This document shows, piece after piece, positions 1 through 10,347 of a stretch of 64,000 nucleotides of DNA. Below the pieces are notes generated by a model. The model was given only the letters and a program-made list of their open reading frames with translations, was not told the origin of the DNA and made no database searches. Each line of letters opens with the position of its first letter. The first letter of the stretch is position 1. The position numbers and the translations under genes were made by a program. Source of the stretch: Bradyrhizobium liaoningense (lineage in GTDB: Bacteria > Pseudomonadota > Alphaproteobacteria > Rhizobiales > Xanthobacteraceae); contig NZ_JAFCJS010000001.1 of the NCBI RefSeq assembly GCF_018130825.1, positions 1 through 64,000 of the forward strand, written 5' to 3'.

Positions 1-88
1 AGGACCCCGGCAGAGGCCTTCTCCCAAGTGTTGCACTTCGAGTGTGAATCCACCTCCCGGCCTTCGCCGGGACGACGGTAGAGAGACG

Positions 89-2554
89 TCACCTTGCCAC
101 CGACAGCTTCTCCGTGATCGCCTTACGCAGGATGCGCGAGAGCGATTCCACCGAATACGGCTTCTGGATCAGCTCGAAGCCGCGATGGGCGTTTTCGGCG
201 AGCACGTTGCTGTAGCCGGAGGTGAGCACGACGGGCAGGCCCGGATAGCGCTCGCGGATGATTCCGGCGAGCTCGACCCCGTTCATGCCGGGCATGATGA
301 CGTCGGAGAAGACGAGGTCGACGGCGAATTCGTTCTCGCCGAGGATCGCGAGAGCCGCGTTGGCGTTGGCGACGCGGCGGACGACATAGCCGAGGTCTTC
401 CAGAAGCTCGGTCGAGAACTGGCCGACATCGTCATTGTCCTCGACCACGAGCACGCGGTAGCCGCGCCCGGTAGTCGCGGCCTCGCCGGTTAGCGCCGCG
501 GCCTCCTTCTCGGCGGTGGGGCTTTGAGCCTGCGGCAGGTAGATGGTGAAGGTCGCGCCTTCGCCCTGCGTGCTCGTCACCGCAATGTCGCCCTCGGACT
601 GCTTGGCGAAGCCGAACGCCTGGCTGAGCCCGAGGCCGGTGCCCTTGCCGACCTCCTTGGTGGTGAAGAACGGTTCGAAGATGGAGTGGAGATGTTCCGG
701 CGGGATGCCGCTGCCGGTATCAGCGACCGAGATCGCGACATAGTCGCCGCCACGTGCCGACTGCGCGCGCAGGCTCGGAATCCCCTGGACCTTGCGGACC
801 GCGATGGTGAGGCGGCCTTCGCTCTCCATGGCGTCGCGGGCGTTGATGGCGAGGTTGATCAACGCGGTCTCGAACTGTGCGACGTCGGCGACCGTGAAGC
901 AATCCGTGTCCTGGATCTCGACGCTGATCTCGATGCGGCCGCCGACCAGAGGCCGGACCAGTTGCGCAACACCCTCGACCTGGCTGCCGACATTGAAGAT
1001 CTGCGGCTTCAGCGGCTGCCGGCGGGCGAAGGCCAGGAGCTGGGCGGTCAGCTTCGAGGCGCGCTCGACGGTGTCGGAGATCGCGTCGACATAGCGGCGG
1101 CGGCGCTCTTCCGGCAGCTCGCGCCGGCGCAGGAAGTCGGTCGCCGAACGGATGATGGTGAGGAGGTTGTTGAAGTCGTGCGCGACGCCGCCGGTAAGCT
1201 GGCCGATCGCCTCCATCTTCTGCGACTGCCGCAGCGCCTCCTCGCCGAGGCGGCGCTCGGTGATGTCGACGGCCTCGGGCACCGCGCCGGTGATGTTGCC
1301 GTGGCGGTCGAGCACGGGGCGCATGCCGAAGTCGAAATCGCGTTCGCCGATCGGCAGGCGCAGCCGCATCTCCAGCCGCACCGCTTCGCCATTGAGGACG
1401 GTCCTGAAGGCGTCGCGCGCGACATCGCTCATCCCGGGCGTTGCCGTGAACCACGGCGTGTCCCAGAACGGCTTGCCGATGACATCCCGCGCCTCGGCGT
1501 TGATGCCGTCGAGTGCGGTCTTGTTGGCGTAGAGCAGCTCGCCCTTGAGATCGACCAGTCCCTGATACTGGTTGCTGGTCTCCAGGATCGCGCGCAACCG
1601 GGCCTCGTTGGATTCGAGCTCTGCGGTGCGCTCGGCGATGCGTTCCTCCAGCGTCTCGTTGAGCCGCCGGAGCTCGATCTCGGCCTGCTTGGCGACGGTG
1701 ATGTCGTGGGCGACGCCGATGAAGCCGATATGCTTGCCGGTCGGATCCCAGCGCGGCTGCGATTCCGAGCGCAGCCAGCGCCATTCGCCGCTGGCGTTCC
1801 GGTAGCGCGCTTCCAGCACGAAGGGTTTCAGCGAGGCTTCGCCTTGCACCGATTGCTGCAGCACATGCGGCAGGTCGTCCGGATGCAGCACCTTGCGCCA
1901 GTCGAAATCGATGGCCTGGTCATAGGGCAGGCCGACGAAGTCGACATAGGCCTGGTTGGCGAAGGAGCGCTTGCGGTCGAGCTTCGTGACCCAGATCGGC
2001 ACCGGCGCGCTGTCGGCGATCAGCCGGAAGCGCTCCTCGCTCTCCCGCAGCGTCTCGCGCGCCAGCATCTGGTCGGTGATGTCGATGTGGGCGCCGCCGA
2101 GGCGGATGGCACGGCCGTCCTTGTCGCGCTCGAACTTGGCGACGACCCGGATCCAGCGGGTCTCGCCGTCGCTCGGACGGATGATGCGGTATTCGGCGGT
2201 ATAATCCTCGCTGGTCCCGGAAAGCGCCTCGAAGAAGTGTTTCACCGCCGCGTCGCGGTCATCAGGATGGATACGGTTGACCCAGTCCTCGTGCGTCTCG
2301 TCGGCAGCCTCCGGCGGCAGGCCGTGGATCATCAGATATTCCGGCGAGCGGCGGTTCTTGAAGCCTTCGCGGAAGTCGACCTCGAGGCCGCCGACCTTGC
2401 CGATGCGTTGGATGCGCGCGAGCTCGGCCTCGCGCTCCTGGAGCACGCGATAGGCGTTGTCGCGCTCGCGCGCGACGTCTTCGAGGTGCTGGCGCAGCCT
2501 TTCGGCGGCGATGGTCTCGGGCAAAGGATCGTTCAAGGCGTCGGCCGTTGTCAT
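89..2554 (-). CDS. Orphan PAS-rich hybrid sensor histidine kinase
   Basis: Predicted soluble hybrid kinase of 821 aa; no signal peptide or membrane segment is visible. Order: three PAS domains (about 55-165, 170-290, 320-435), with a short coiled coil at about 290-320, then a HisKA helix with phospho-acceptor His459 in GGVAHDFNN, an HATPase_c domain (N-box NLAINARDAM, G1 DTGSGIP, G2 GTGLGLS) and a C-terminal receiver whose phosphorylatable Asp751 lies in FSDVIMPG. It should autophosphorylate and pass phosphate to its own receiver. No response regulator with an output domain lies next to it, so the target and signal are unknown. The ATG at 2554 is preferred over an in-frame GTG 12 nt upstream, but no strong RBS decides. 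It has the same build as the kinase at 7432-8952. Confidence 0.93.
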   Translation of the reverse strand: MTTADALNDPLPETIAAERLRQHLEDVARERDNAYRVLQEREAELARIQRIGKVGGLEVDFREGFKNRRSPEYLMIHGLPPEAADETHEDWVNRIHPDDRDAAVKHFFEALSGTSEDYTAEYRIIRPSDGETRWIRVVAKFERDKDGRAIRLGGAHIDITDQMLARETLRESEERFRLIADSAPVPIWVTKLDRKRSFANQAYVDFVGLPYDQAIDFDWRKVLHPDDLPHVLQQSVQGEASLKPFVLEARYRNASGEWRWLRSESQPRWDPTGKHIGFIGVAHDITVAKQAEIELRRLNETLEERIAERTAELESNEARLRAILETSNQYQGLVDLKGELLYANKTALDGINAEARDVIGKPFWDTPWFTATPGMSDVARDAFRTVLNGEAVRLEMRLRLPIGERDFDFGMRPVLDRHGNITGAVPEAVDITERRLGEEALRQSQKMEAIGQLTGGVAHDFNNLLTIIRSATDFLRRRELPEERRRRYVDAISDTVERASKLTAQLLAFARRQPLKPQIFNVGSQVEGVAQLVRPLVGGRIEISVEIQDTDCFTVADVAQFETALINLAINARDAMESEGRLTIAVRKVQGIPSLRAQSARGGDYVAISVADTGSGIPPEHLHSIFEPFFTTKEVGKGTGLGLSQAFGFAKQSEGDIAVTSTQGEGATFTIYLPQAQSPTAEKEAAALTGEAATTGRGYRVLVVEDNDDVGQFSTELLEDLGYVVRRVANANAALAILGENEFAVDLVFSDVIMPGMNGVELAGIIRERYPGLPVVLTSGYSNVLAENAHRGFELIQKPYSVESLSRILRKAITEKLSVAR

Positions 2555-2788
2555 GCGGGTGCGCACGTGCCGGACTGATATTCACACAGACGGAGCGCGA
2601 TGGCCATTGCTTACAGGAAATTGACTGTCTGGAAGGACCCGCGGCCAGCCAGAAGGCGGGAAAATGCGGTCAACCAACGCCCGCTCTGGCAATTTGTTCC
2701 TGATATTGGAACGATGCGGCTGCGGACGCGTCTTCGCGAGGCGCCACAACCTCCATTCATAAGACTCCCTTTTCGAAGAGGCTAAACC

Positions 2789-3871
2789 TTGAAGCTCTTT
2801 GTCTGTCAGTCCTGTGGCAATGTCCTCTATTTCGAGAACCGCGCCTGCGGACGTTGCGGTCACCGCGTCGCCTTCCTCCCGGAGAAGGAGACGATGTCGG
2901 CGCTCGAGCCCGACGGAGAGGCTCAAAGCGGGACTTGGACGACCCTGGCCGACAAGGGCAGGGGACGCATGCTGTGCCGCAATTCCGAGTACGACGCCTG
3001 CAACTGGCTGACCGACACCGGCGACGGAAACGGCTATTGCCGCGCCTGTCGCCACAACGGCATGGTGCCGGACCTGTCGGACCCGGCGCAGCTCGGCGGC
3101 TGGCGCGAGCTGGAGGTGGCAAAACACCGGCTGTTCTACTCCTTGATCCGCTGGAAGCTGCCGCTCCAGAACCGTCAGGACAATCCCGAGCACGGCCTGA
3201 TCTTCAACTTCCTCGCCGACGATCCGAACAGCGGCACGAGGATCATGACCGGCCATGACAACGGCCTGATCACGATCGCGCTGACCGAGGCCGACGACAT
3301 CGAGCGCGAGCGACGCCGGTTGGAGATGGGCGAGCCTTACCGGACCCTGCTCGGGCATTTCCGCCACGAGGTCGGACATTACTTCTGGGACGTACTGGTT
3401 CAGGGCGGCGGCAAGCTCGACGAATGCCGCGCGGTCTTCGGCGACGATACGGCCGATTACGGCCAGGCCCTGCAGCGCCACTACGCCGAAGGCGCCCCGG
3501 CCGACTGGCAGCAGAACTACGTCTCGGCCTATGCCACGACACATCCTTGGGAAGACTTCGCCGAGACCTGGGCGCACTACCTCCACATCGTCGACACCCT
3601 GGAGATGGCCTCTGAGTTCGGCATGGAGGTGCGCCCGAAGGTGGATCGCGACGGGGAGTTGACGGCGCGCATCCGCTTCAACCCGTACGAGGCAAGGGAC
3701 GTCCAGGCGCTCATCGACGCATGGCTGCCCTTCACCTTCGCCATGAACAGCGTCAACCGGGCCATGGGCCTGCGCGACCTCTATCCCTTCATCCTGTCGC
3801 CGGCGGTGGTCGGCAAACTGGGCTTCATTCACGGCCTGGTCCGGGACGCGGCCAAGGCGGGGAAGGCCTAG
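2789..3871 (+). CDS. Putative zinc-binding metallopeptidase (DUF2248-like)
   Basis: 360 aa protein. The gluzincin motif HEVGH is at 193-197, with acidic residues downstream (E255, E259 in WEDFAETWAHYL) that could supply the third zinc ligand. Two cysteine clusters precede it: C6/C9/C20/C23 forms a typical zinc ribbon, and C63/C71/C84/C87 may form a second metal site. This layout matches the family annotated as putative zinc-binding metallopeptidase; the physiological substrate is not known. The start is TTG, preceded by GAAGAGG about 6 nt upstream, and it leads straight into the first CxxC. It stands alone, 175 nt upstream of the carboxylase gene on the same strand. No signal peptide is seen, so a cytoplasmic location is inferred. 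Confidence 0.85.
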   Translation: MKLFVCQSCGNVLYFENRACGRCGHRVAFLPEKETMSALEPDGEAQSGTWTTLADKGRGRMLCRNSEYDACNWLTDTGDGNGYCRACRHNGMVPDLSDPAQLGGWRELEVAKHRLFYSLIRWKLPLQNRQDNPEHGLIFNFLADDPNSGTRIMTGHDNGLITIALTEADDIERERRRLEMGEPYRTLLGHFRHEVGHYFWDVLVQGGGKLDECRAVFGDDTADYGQALQRHYAEGAPADWQQNYVSAYATTHPWEDFAETWAHYLHIVDTLEMASEFGMEVRPKVDRDGELTARIRFNPYEARDVQALIDAWLPFTFAMNSVNRAMGLRDLYPFILSPAVVGKLGFIHGLVRDAAKAGKA

Positions 3872-4046
3872 GCCCTCCCAAGGGCTCCTCACGCCTGTTT
3901 CGGTCTTGCGCTGGTACGCCAGAAGGGCCTGGATTTAGACCGTTGCCTCCGGCCCATTTTGCTGTACCACGGGAGCCACACGGCCCGTCCCATAGGCCCC
4001 AACGGCCGGGGAAGGGTCCCGCCCAAGGTCGAGACTCAAGAAAAGC

Positions 4047-6062
<2,016 letters not shown>

Positions 6063-6099
6063 GGTGTGAGTGGGGCTCTCGCCGGGCCCCACGAACACC

Positions 6100-6177
6100 G
6101 TCATTGCGAGCGCAGCCAAGCAATCCAGACTGCCTCTGCGGAAAGACTCTGGATTGCTTCGCTTCGCTCGCAATGAC
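6100..6177. repeat. Intergenic inverted repeat, GTCATTGCGAGCG family
   Basis: The arms GTCATTGCGAGCGCAGCCAA (left) and the complement at the right end (CTTCGCTCGCAATGAC) enclose a loop with CTCTGCGGAAAGAC. It can form a long imperfect hairpin downstream of the carboxylase gene. A shorter copy with the same loop core lies at 27951-28012. The repeat is non-coding and could also act as a transcription stop. Confidence 0.85.
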
Positions 6178-6218
6178 GGAGTATGCTGCGGCCTCCGTGA
6201 CTTAACCGAGACAGCACC

Positions 6219-7085
6219 ATGGCCTTTCGTTCCCGCCGCGAGAAACTGCGCTCCATCCTGTCGGGCGCAACTTGCGTCCATCCCGGCTCGGTCTATGACG
6301 CGATCTCGATCCGGATCGCCGAGGATCTCGGCTTTCCCCTCGGCATGTTCGGCGGCTCGGTGGCGTCGCTCGCCGTGCTCGGCGACCCCGATATCACCCT
6401 GATCACGCTCACCGAGCTTTGCGAGCAGATGCGGCGGATGTCGCGGGCCTCCACGCTGCCCGTGCTGGTCGATGCCGATCACGGCTACGGCAATGCGCTC
6501 AACGTGCGCCGCACGGTGCAGGAGCTGGAGACCGCCGGTGCTGCCGGCCTCACCATCGAGGACACATTGTTGCCGGCCGCCTTCGGTGAAGCGAAGACTC
6601 AGTTGATCTCGCTGGAGGAGGGCGTCGGCAAGATGAAGGCCGCGCTCAGCGGCCGCAGCGATCCGTCGCTGGTCATCATGGGCCGCACCGGTGCTGCCTC
6701 GATCACCTCGATCGAGGATGCGGTCTGCCGTGCCAAGGCCTATGAGGCCACCGGTGTCGATGCGCTGTTCTTCACCGGCATCAAGTCGCGTGCCGAGCTG
6801 GAAGCGGTCGTATCGGCGACGCGCCTGCCGATCGTGCTCGGCGGCGCGCCGGAGGAGCTGAGCGCGCTCGACTATCTTGCCTCCCAGCGCGTGCGCATCG
6901 CGCTCCAGGGTCATGCGCCGATCGGCGCGGCGACGCAGGCCGTCCACGACACGCTGAAGGCGCTCCGCGAAGGCACGTTGCCGAAGGCGCTCAAGGGCCT
7001 GGCTTCCGCCGAGCTGACAGGCCGGGTCATGCGGGAGGCCGAGACGAAGGCGCGCAGCGCCGATGTTCTCGGGCTGAAGACATGA
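6219..7085 (+). CDS. Oxaloacetate decarboxylase, isocitrate lyase/PEP mutase superfamily
   Basis: 288 aa TIM-barrel protein of the isocitrate lyase/phosphonopyruvate hydrolase superfamily. It carries the metal-binding stretch [13 protein letters not shown] and the following [10 protein letters not shown], and lacks the KKCGH catalytic loop of true isocitrate lyases. This fits the oxaloacetate decarboxylase subfamily (EC 4.1.1.112), which makes pyruvate and CO2 from oxaloacetate with Mg2+ or Mn2+. The assignment rests on family resemblance; a related carboxyphosphonoenolpyruvate-mutase-like activity is the alternative. The stop overlaps the start of the acylphosphatase gene by ATGA, so the two are probably translated as a coupled pair. 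Confidence 0.88.
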   Translation: MAFRSRREKLRSILSGATCVHPGSVYDAISIRIAEDLGFPLGMFGGSVASLAVLGDPDITLITLTELCEQMRRMSRASTLPVLVDADHGYGNALNVRRTVQELETAGAAGLTIEDTLLPAAFGEAKTQLISLEEGVGKMKAALSGRSDPSLVIMGRTGAASITSIEDAVCRAKAYEATGVDALFFTGIKSRAELEAVVSATRLPIVLGGAPEELSALDYLASQRVRIALQGHAPIGAATQAVHDTLKALREGTLPKALKGLASAELTGRVMREAETKARSADVLGLKT

Positions 7086-7381
7086 GCCGGGCGATCCTCC
7101 AGGTCATGATCCGCGGCCGCGTCCAGGGCGTCGGCTATCGCGCCTGGGTCGAATACCAGGCCACTACGAGCGGGCTCGAAGGCTGGGTCCGCAACCGCCG
7201 CGACGGCAGCGTCGAGGCGCTGTTCGCGGGCGCGCCGAACCACGTCGCCGACATGGTCGCGTTGTGCCGCCACGGTCCGCCATCCTCGCGCGTCGACAGC
7301 GTCACCAGCGAGACCGCAGACGTGGATGAGCTGAATCTGCGCAGGGCAGGGGAAGCATTCTCGGTGTTGCCTACGGTGTAG
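7082..7381 (+). CDS. acyP: Acylphosphatase
   Basis: 99 aa, the standard length of the family. The signature [12 protein letters not shown] carries the phosphate-binding arginine, and [13 protein letters not shown] carries the catalytic asparagine. It hydrolyses acyl phosphates such as acetyl phosphate or carbamoyl phosphate in the cytosol. The start ATG overlaps the stop of the oxaloacetate decarboxylase gene by four bases (ATGA), so translation coupling is likely. The C-terminal part is a little diverged, but both key residues are present. Confidence 0.93.
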   Translation: MSRAILQVMIRGRVQGVGYRAWVEYQATTSGLEGWVRNRRDGSVEALFAGAPNHVADMVALCRHGPPSSRVDSVTSETADVDELNLRRAGEAFSVLPTV

Positions 7382-7431
7382 GTCGGTCTGTTCCCTCGTC
7401 CCGCTTGCGGGGAGAGGCGAAGAGAAAGTTC

Positions 7432-8952
7432 TCACCTCGGCAGCTTGGCGATGGCTTCGCTGAGCTCGTGGATCTCATACGGCTTGCGCAGGATCGGGAA
7501 GTCGCCACGCACGTCGGCGGCGACCTCGCTGTAGCCGGTGGCGAGCAGGACCGGCAGACCGGGGTGGAGCTGACGCAGGCGATGGGCGAGGGTGATACCG
7601 TCCATCTTGCCGGGCATCACGATGTCCGAGAACACGAAGTCGACGCCGTTGGTCTCGATCTCGCGCAATGCCGCTTCGGCGTCGGCGACCCGGCGCACCT
7701 GGTAGCCGAGCTGCTCTAGAAGGCCGATGCTGACGAGAGCGACCTCGGGATTGTCCTCGACCAGCAGCACCGTGCCGCTGCCGCGGAACGGCATCGCCTC
7801 CACGGTGTCCCGTGCCGGCGCATCCGTGCCGCGCGGCAGCAGGATGGTGAAAGTCGTGCCCTTGCCGAGCTCGCTTGCGACCTTCACCGTGCCGCCGGCC
7901 TGATGGGCGAAGCCGTGCACCTGGGAGAGCCCGAGGCCGGTGCCCTTGCCGATCGGCTTGGTGGTGAAGAACGGTTCGAAGATCTTGTCGACCACGTCGG
8001 CGGGAATGCCGAGCCCGGTGTCGATGATGTCGATCGCCACGAACTCGCCGGCGAGCGTCTCCTCGTCCAGCACCACGTTGCGGGCGCTGATCGTCACTGT
8101 GCCGCCGTCGGGCATCGCATCACGGGCATTGATGACGAGATTGAGCAACGCGGTCTCGAGCTCCGAGACGTCGGCCCTGACCGGCCAGACCTTGGCATCG
8201 ATGTCGAAGGTGAGGCGCACGGAGCTGCCGACGCCGGCGTCGAGCACCGCGCGAATCGCCGCGATGCGTTCGGCGAGATCGATCGCCTGCGGGTTGACGC
8301 TCTGTCGCCGCGCGAAGGTGAGGAGCTGGTTGGTCAGCGCGGCGCCGCGCCTGGTCGCCGTCTCGATCGCGGAGATCGCGCGCTGAAGCCGTGCGTCATC
8401 GATGTCCCCCTTCTTCAGGACATGGAGGCTGCCGCTGATGATCATCAGGAGGTTGTTGAAGTCATGGGCGACGCCGCCGGTGAGCTGGCCGAGCGCATCG
8501 AACTTCTGGGATTCGGCGAGCTGCTTCTGCATCGCCTCGAGCTTGAGCTGGGCATTGCGGCGTTCGGTGATGTCGCGCGTGATCTTGGCGAAGCCGACCA
8601 GCGTGCCATCCTCGTAGATCGGATCGATCACCACGCTCGCCCAGAAGAATGTCCCGTCCTTGCGAACGCGCCAGCCTTCCTCTTCGTAGCGGCCCTTTTC
8701 GCGCGCGATGCCGAGCGCTCGCGCGGGTTTGCCGTTGGCTCGGTCGGTCTCGGTGTAGAAGCGGGAGAAATGCTGGCCGAGGATTTCCTCGGGCGAGTAG
8801 CCCTTGATGCGTTCGCCGCCGATGTTCCAGCTGGTGATCGTGCCGCTGGGATCGAGCATGTAGAGGGCGTAGTCAGCAACTCCTTCAACCAGCAGCCGGA
8901 AACTGCGCTCGCTTTCGAACAAGTCTCTCTGCTGACTGAACTTTTTTACCAT
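7432..8952 (-). CDS. PAS hybrid sensor histidine kinase with receiver
   Basis: 506 aa cytosolic hybrid kinase. A single PAS domain (about 15-130, ending FAKITRDITERR) is followed by HisKA with His163 in GGVAHDFNNLL, HATPase_c (NLVINARDAM, DTGLGIP, GTGLGLS) and a receiver (about 393-500) with Asp443 in FSDIVMPGKMDG. It is a shorter relative of the kinase at 89-2554, with the same kinase core and terminal receiver. The ATG at 8952 is chosen because GAGGCGGGG sits 7 nt upstream; a longer in-frame start adds nine non-conserved residues. No cognate output regulator is adjacent, and the next gene on the other side is a divergent GbsR-type regulator with its own promoter. The signal is unknown. Confidence 0.93.
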   Translation of the reverse strand: MVKKFSQQRDLFESERSFRLLVEGVADYALYMLDPSGTITSWNIGGERIKGYSPEEILGQHFSRFYTETDRANGKPARALGIAREKGRYEEEGWRVRKDGTFFWASVVIDPIYEDGTLVGFAKITRDITERRNAQLKLEAMQKQLAESQKFDALGQLTGGVAHDFNNLLMIISGSLHVLKKGDIDDARLQRAISAIETATRRGAALTNQLLTFARRQSVNPQAIDLAERIAAIRAVLDAGVGSSVRLTFDIDAKVWPVRADVSELETALLNLVINARDAMPDGGTVTISARNVVLDEETLAGEFVAIDIIDTGLGIPADVVDKIFEPFFTTKPIGKGTGLGLSQVHGFAHQAGGTVKVASELGKGTTFTILLPRGTDAPARDTVEAMPFRGSGTVLLVEDNPEVALVSIGLLEQLGYQVRRVADAEAALREIETNGVDFVFSDIVMPGKMDGITLAHRLRQLHPGLPVLLATGYSEVAADVRGDFPILRKPYEIHELSEAIAKLPR

Positions 8953-9071
8953 TCTTAGACCCCGCCTCGACGGGAGCAAACGCTCAGGCCGGCGTTTTGG
9001 TTCCGGCTCTCTGGGAACTTTTTAGGCAAATGCCGCAGACGGTATGCAGGAGGGCCGCCGGGCAAGCGCCC

Positions 9072-9118
9072 TTGACACGCAATCGCATTTGTCAGATATT
9101 TCTGTCATGACAGAAATA
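9072..9118 (+). promoter_or_regulatory. Promoter and palindromic operator over the GbsR-like start codon
   Basis: A sigma70-type promoter is visible: TTGACA at 9072-9077, a 17 nt spacer, and GATATT at 9095-9100. The expected transcription start, about 7 nt further on, coincides with the ATG at 9107. A perfect 22 bp palindrome (arms TATTTCTGTCA and its complement) spans 9097-9118, centred on that ATG. A regulator bound there would block both the -10 edge and the start, so autoregulation by the adjacent MarR-type protein is inferred. The message would be leaderless or nearly so. Confidence 0.7.
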
Positions 9119-9664
9119 ACCGGAAAGAAGAAACTCCCCGCCGCCGTCGAGCGCTTCATCCTGCATTGGGGCGACATGGGCGACGGGTGGGGCGTCAATC
9201 GCTCGGTCAGTCAGATCCACGGGCTGCTCTATCTGTCCGAGGCGCCGATGACGGCCGAGGATATCGCCGACACGCTTGGGATGGCGCGCTCCAACGTCTC
9301 CAATTCGCTCAAGGAGCTGCTCGCCTGGAACCTGATCCGCCGGGTGCCGATCCTCGGCGATCGCCGTGATCACTACGAGGCCGAGACCGACATCTGGGAG
9401 GTCGCGGCCCGGATCGCGGCACGGCGCAAGGAGCGGGAGCTCGATCCGGCCATCGCGGCGCTGAGGGCCTGCGTGTCCGATGCCGCAGAGGATTCCACCA
9501 TCAATCCGGTCGCGAGCAAGCGGCTGAAGGAGATGCTCGCCTTCACCGAGCTCGCCGATCACTGGTTCATGCAGATGCTGAAGGTGCCGCGGCCGCGGCT
9601 CGTCGCCCTGATGCGGCTTGGCGAGAAGATCGCCAACCTGCTGCCGCTGGGCAAGGTCAAATAG
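9107..9664 (+). CDS. GbsR/MarR-family transcriptional regulator
   Basis: 185 aa. The winged-helix region lies at about 45-100 (MTAEDIADTLGMARSNVSNSLKELLAWNLIRRV), with the characteristic GDMGDGWGVNRSVSQIHGLLYLS lead-in of GbsR-like proteins, and a helical C-terminal dimerisation part. Such proteins are dimeric repressors or activators that bind short palindromes; the ligand here cannot be read. It heads an operon with the DUF4166 gene (17 nt gap) and the SDR gene (4 nt overlap). The ATG at 9107 is preferred over an in-frame start at 9044, which would lie upstream of the promoter and adds residues without family character. The start lacks an SD sequence, consistent with a leaderless message. 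Confidence 0.9.
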   Translation: MTEITGKKKLPAAVERFILHWGDMGDGWGVNRSVSQIHGLLYLSEAPMTAEDIADTLGMARSNVSNSLKELLAWNLIRRVPILGDRRDHYEAETDIWEVAARIAARRKERELDPAIAALRACVSDAAEDSTINPVASKRLKEMLAFTELADHWFMQMLKVPRPRLVALMRLGEKIANLLPLGKVK

Positions 9665-9681
9665 TTCTTGAGGAGGGTGCG

Positions 9682-10347
9682 ATGACGTCGGCTCGATTAC
9701 CAGGCTTAGGCGCATCTCCCCCCGCTCACACCAAACTGCTCGACGATCGCCGCTTCCGTTCGCTCTTGTCCGACGAGGACTGGGGCCGCCTGCCGCTCGC
9801 GACCTGGCGGCGCTTTTCCAAACGCGTCGCCGATGGCGATAGCGTGGTCTATGTCGGCGTAGTCGACGAGGTCGCCTTCAGCGACATCGGCTGGTGGTTC
9901 GCGCAGGTCGCGCGCCTGATCGGCGGGCCGCTGCCGACCGGCCGCGACACCGGTGTGCCCATGATCGTGACGGTCACCGAGGACGGCGCCACCGGCGGCC
10001 AGACCTGGACGCGCATCTGTGCGCGCAAGCGCGGCTTTCCGCAGGTGATCCATTCGGCGAAACGCTTCGCAGGCCCGACGGGGCTCGAGGAATATGTCGG
10101 CTTCGGCGTGTCGATGGCGCTGCGCATCGCGGTCGAAGGCCAGGCGCTGACCTTCCGCAGCGCCGGTTACGGCCTGCAGCTCGGACGTCTGTGGATCCCG
10201 CTGCCGCAATGGCTCACGCCGGGCGACCTCACGGTGACGCACAGTGATCTCGGCGAGGGCGCCTTCCGTTTCACCCTCGATGTCACTCACCCGCGTTACG
10301 GCGCGCTGATCCACCAATCCGCCACCTTCAGGGAGGCCGTATCATGA
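9682..10347 (+). CDS. DUF4166 domain protein
   Basis: 221 aa protein that resembles the DUF4166 family across most of its length: LLDDRRFRSLLSDEDWGRLP near the N-terminus, then a beta-rich domain with GGWTWTR-like and PKRFAGPTGLEEYVG-like stretches (here GGQTWTRICARK and AKRFAGPTGLEEYVGFG). No signal peptide or obvious catalytic motif is seen. DUF4166 is known mainly as a domain fused or adjacent to dehydrogenase-like proteins; its activity is undescribed. Here it sits between a GbsR regulator and a membrane-fused SDR39U1 protein, with an ATGA overlap to the latter, which suggests a common substrate or complex. An RBS (GAGGAGG) precedes the ATG by 6 nt. Confidence 0.82.
   Translation: MTSARLPGLGASPPAHTKLLDDRRFRSLLSDEDWGRLPLATWRRFSKRVADGDSVVYVGVVDEVAFSDIGWWFAQVARLIGGPLPTGRDTGVPMIVTVTEDGATGGQTWTRICARKRGFPQVIHSAKRFAGPTGLEEYVGFGVSMALRIAVEGQALTFRSAGYGLQLGRLWIPLPQWLTPGDLTVTHSDLGEGAFRFTLDVTHPRYGALIHQSATFREAVS

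Noticed and set aside
524..2578. 684-codon open frame antisense to the first hybrid kinase
   Set aside because: It is the exact mirror of a kinase with full motifs, has Arg/Ala/Asp-heavy composition, no RBS and no domain. Long antisense frames are expected at this GC.
2600..2785. 61-codon frame before the metallopeptidase
   Set aside because: It lacks an RBS, the composition is Arg/Pro-rich and it ends right at the next gene. Treated as leader DNA.
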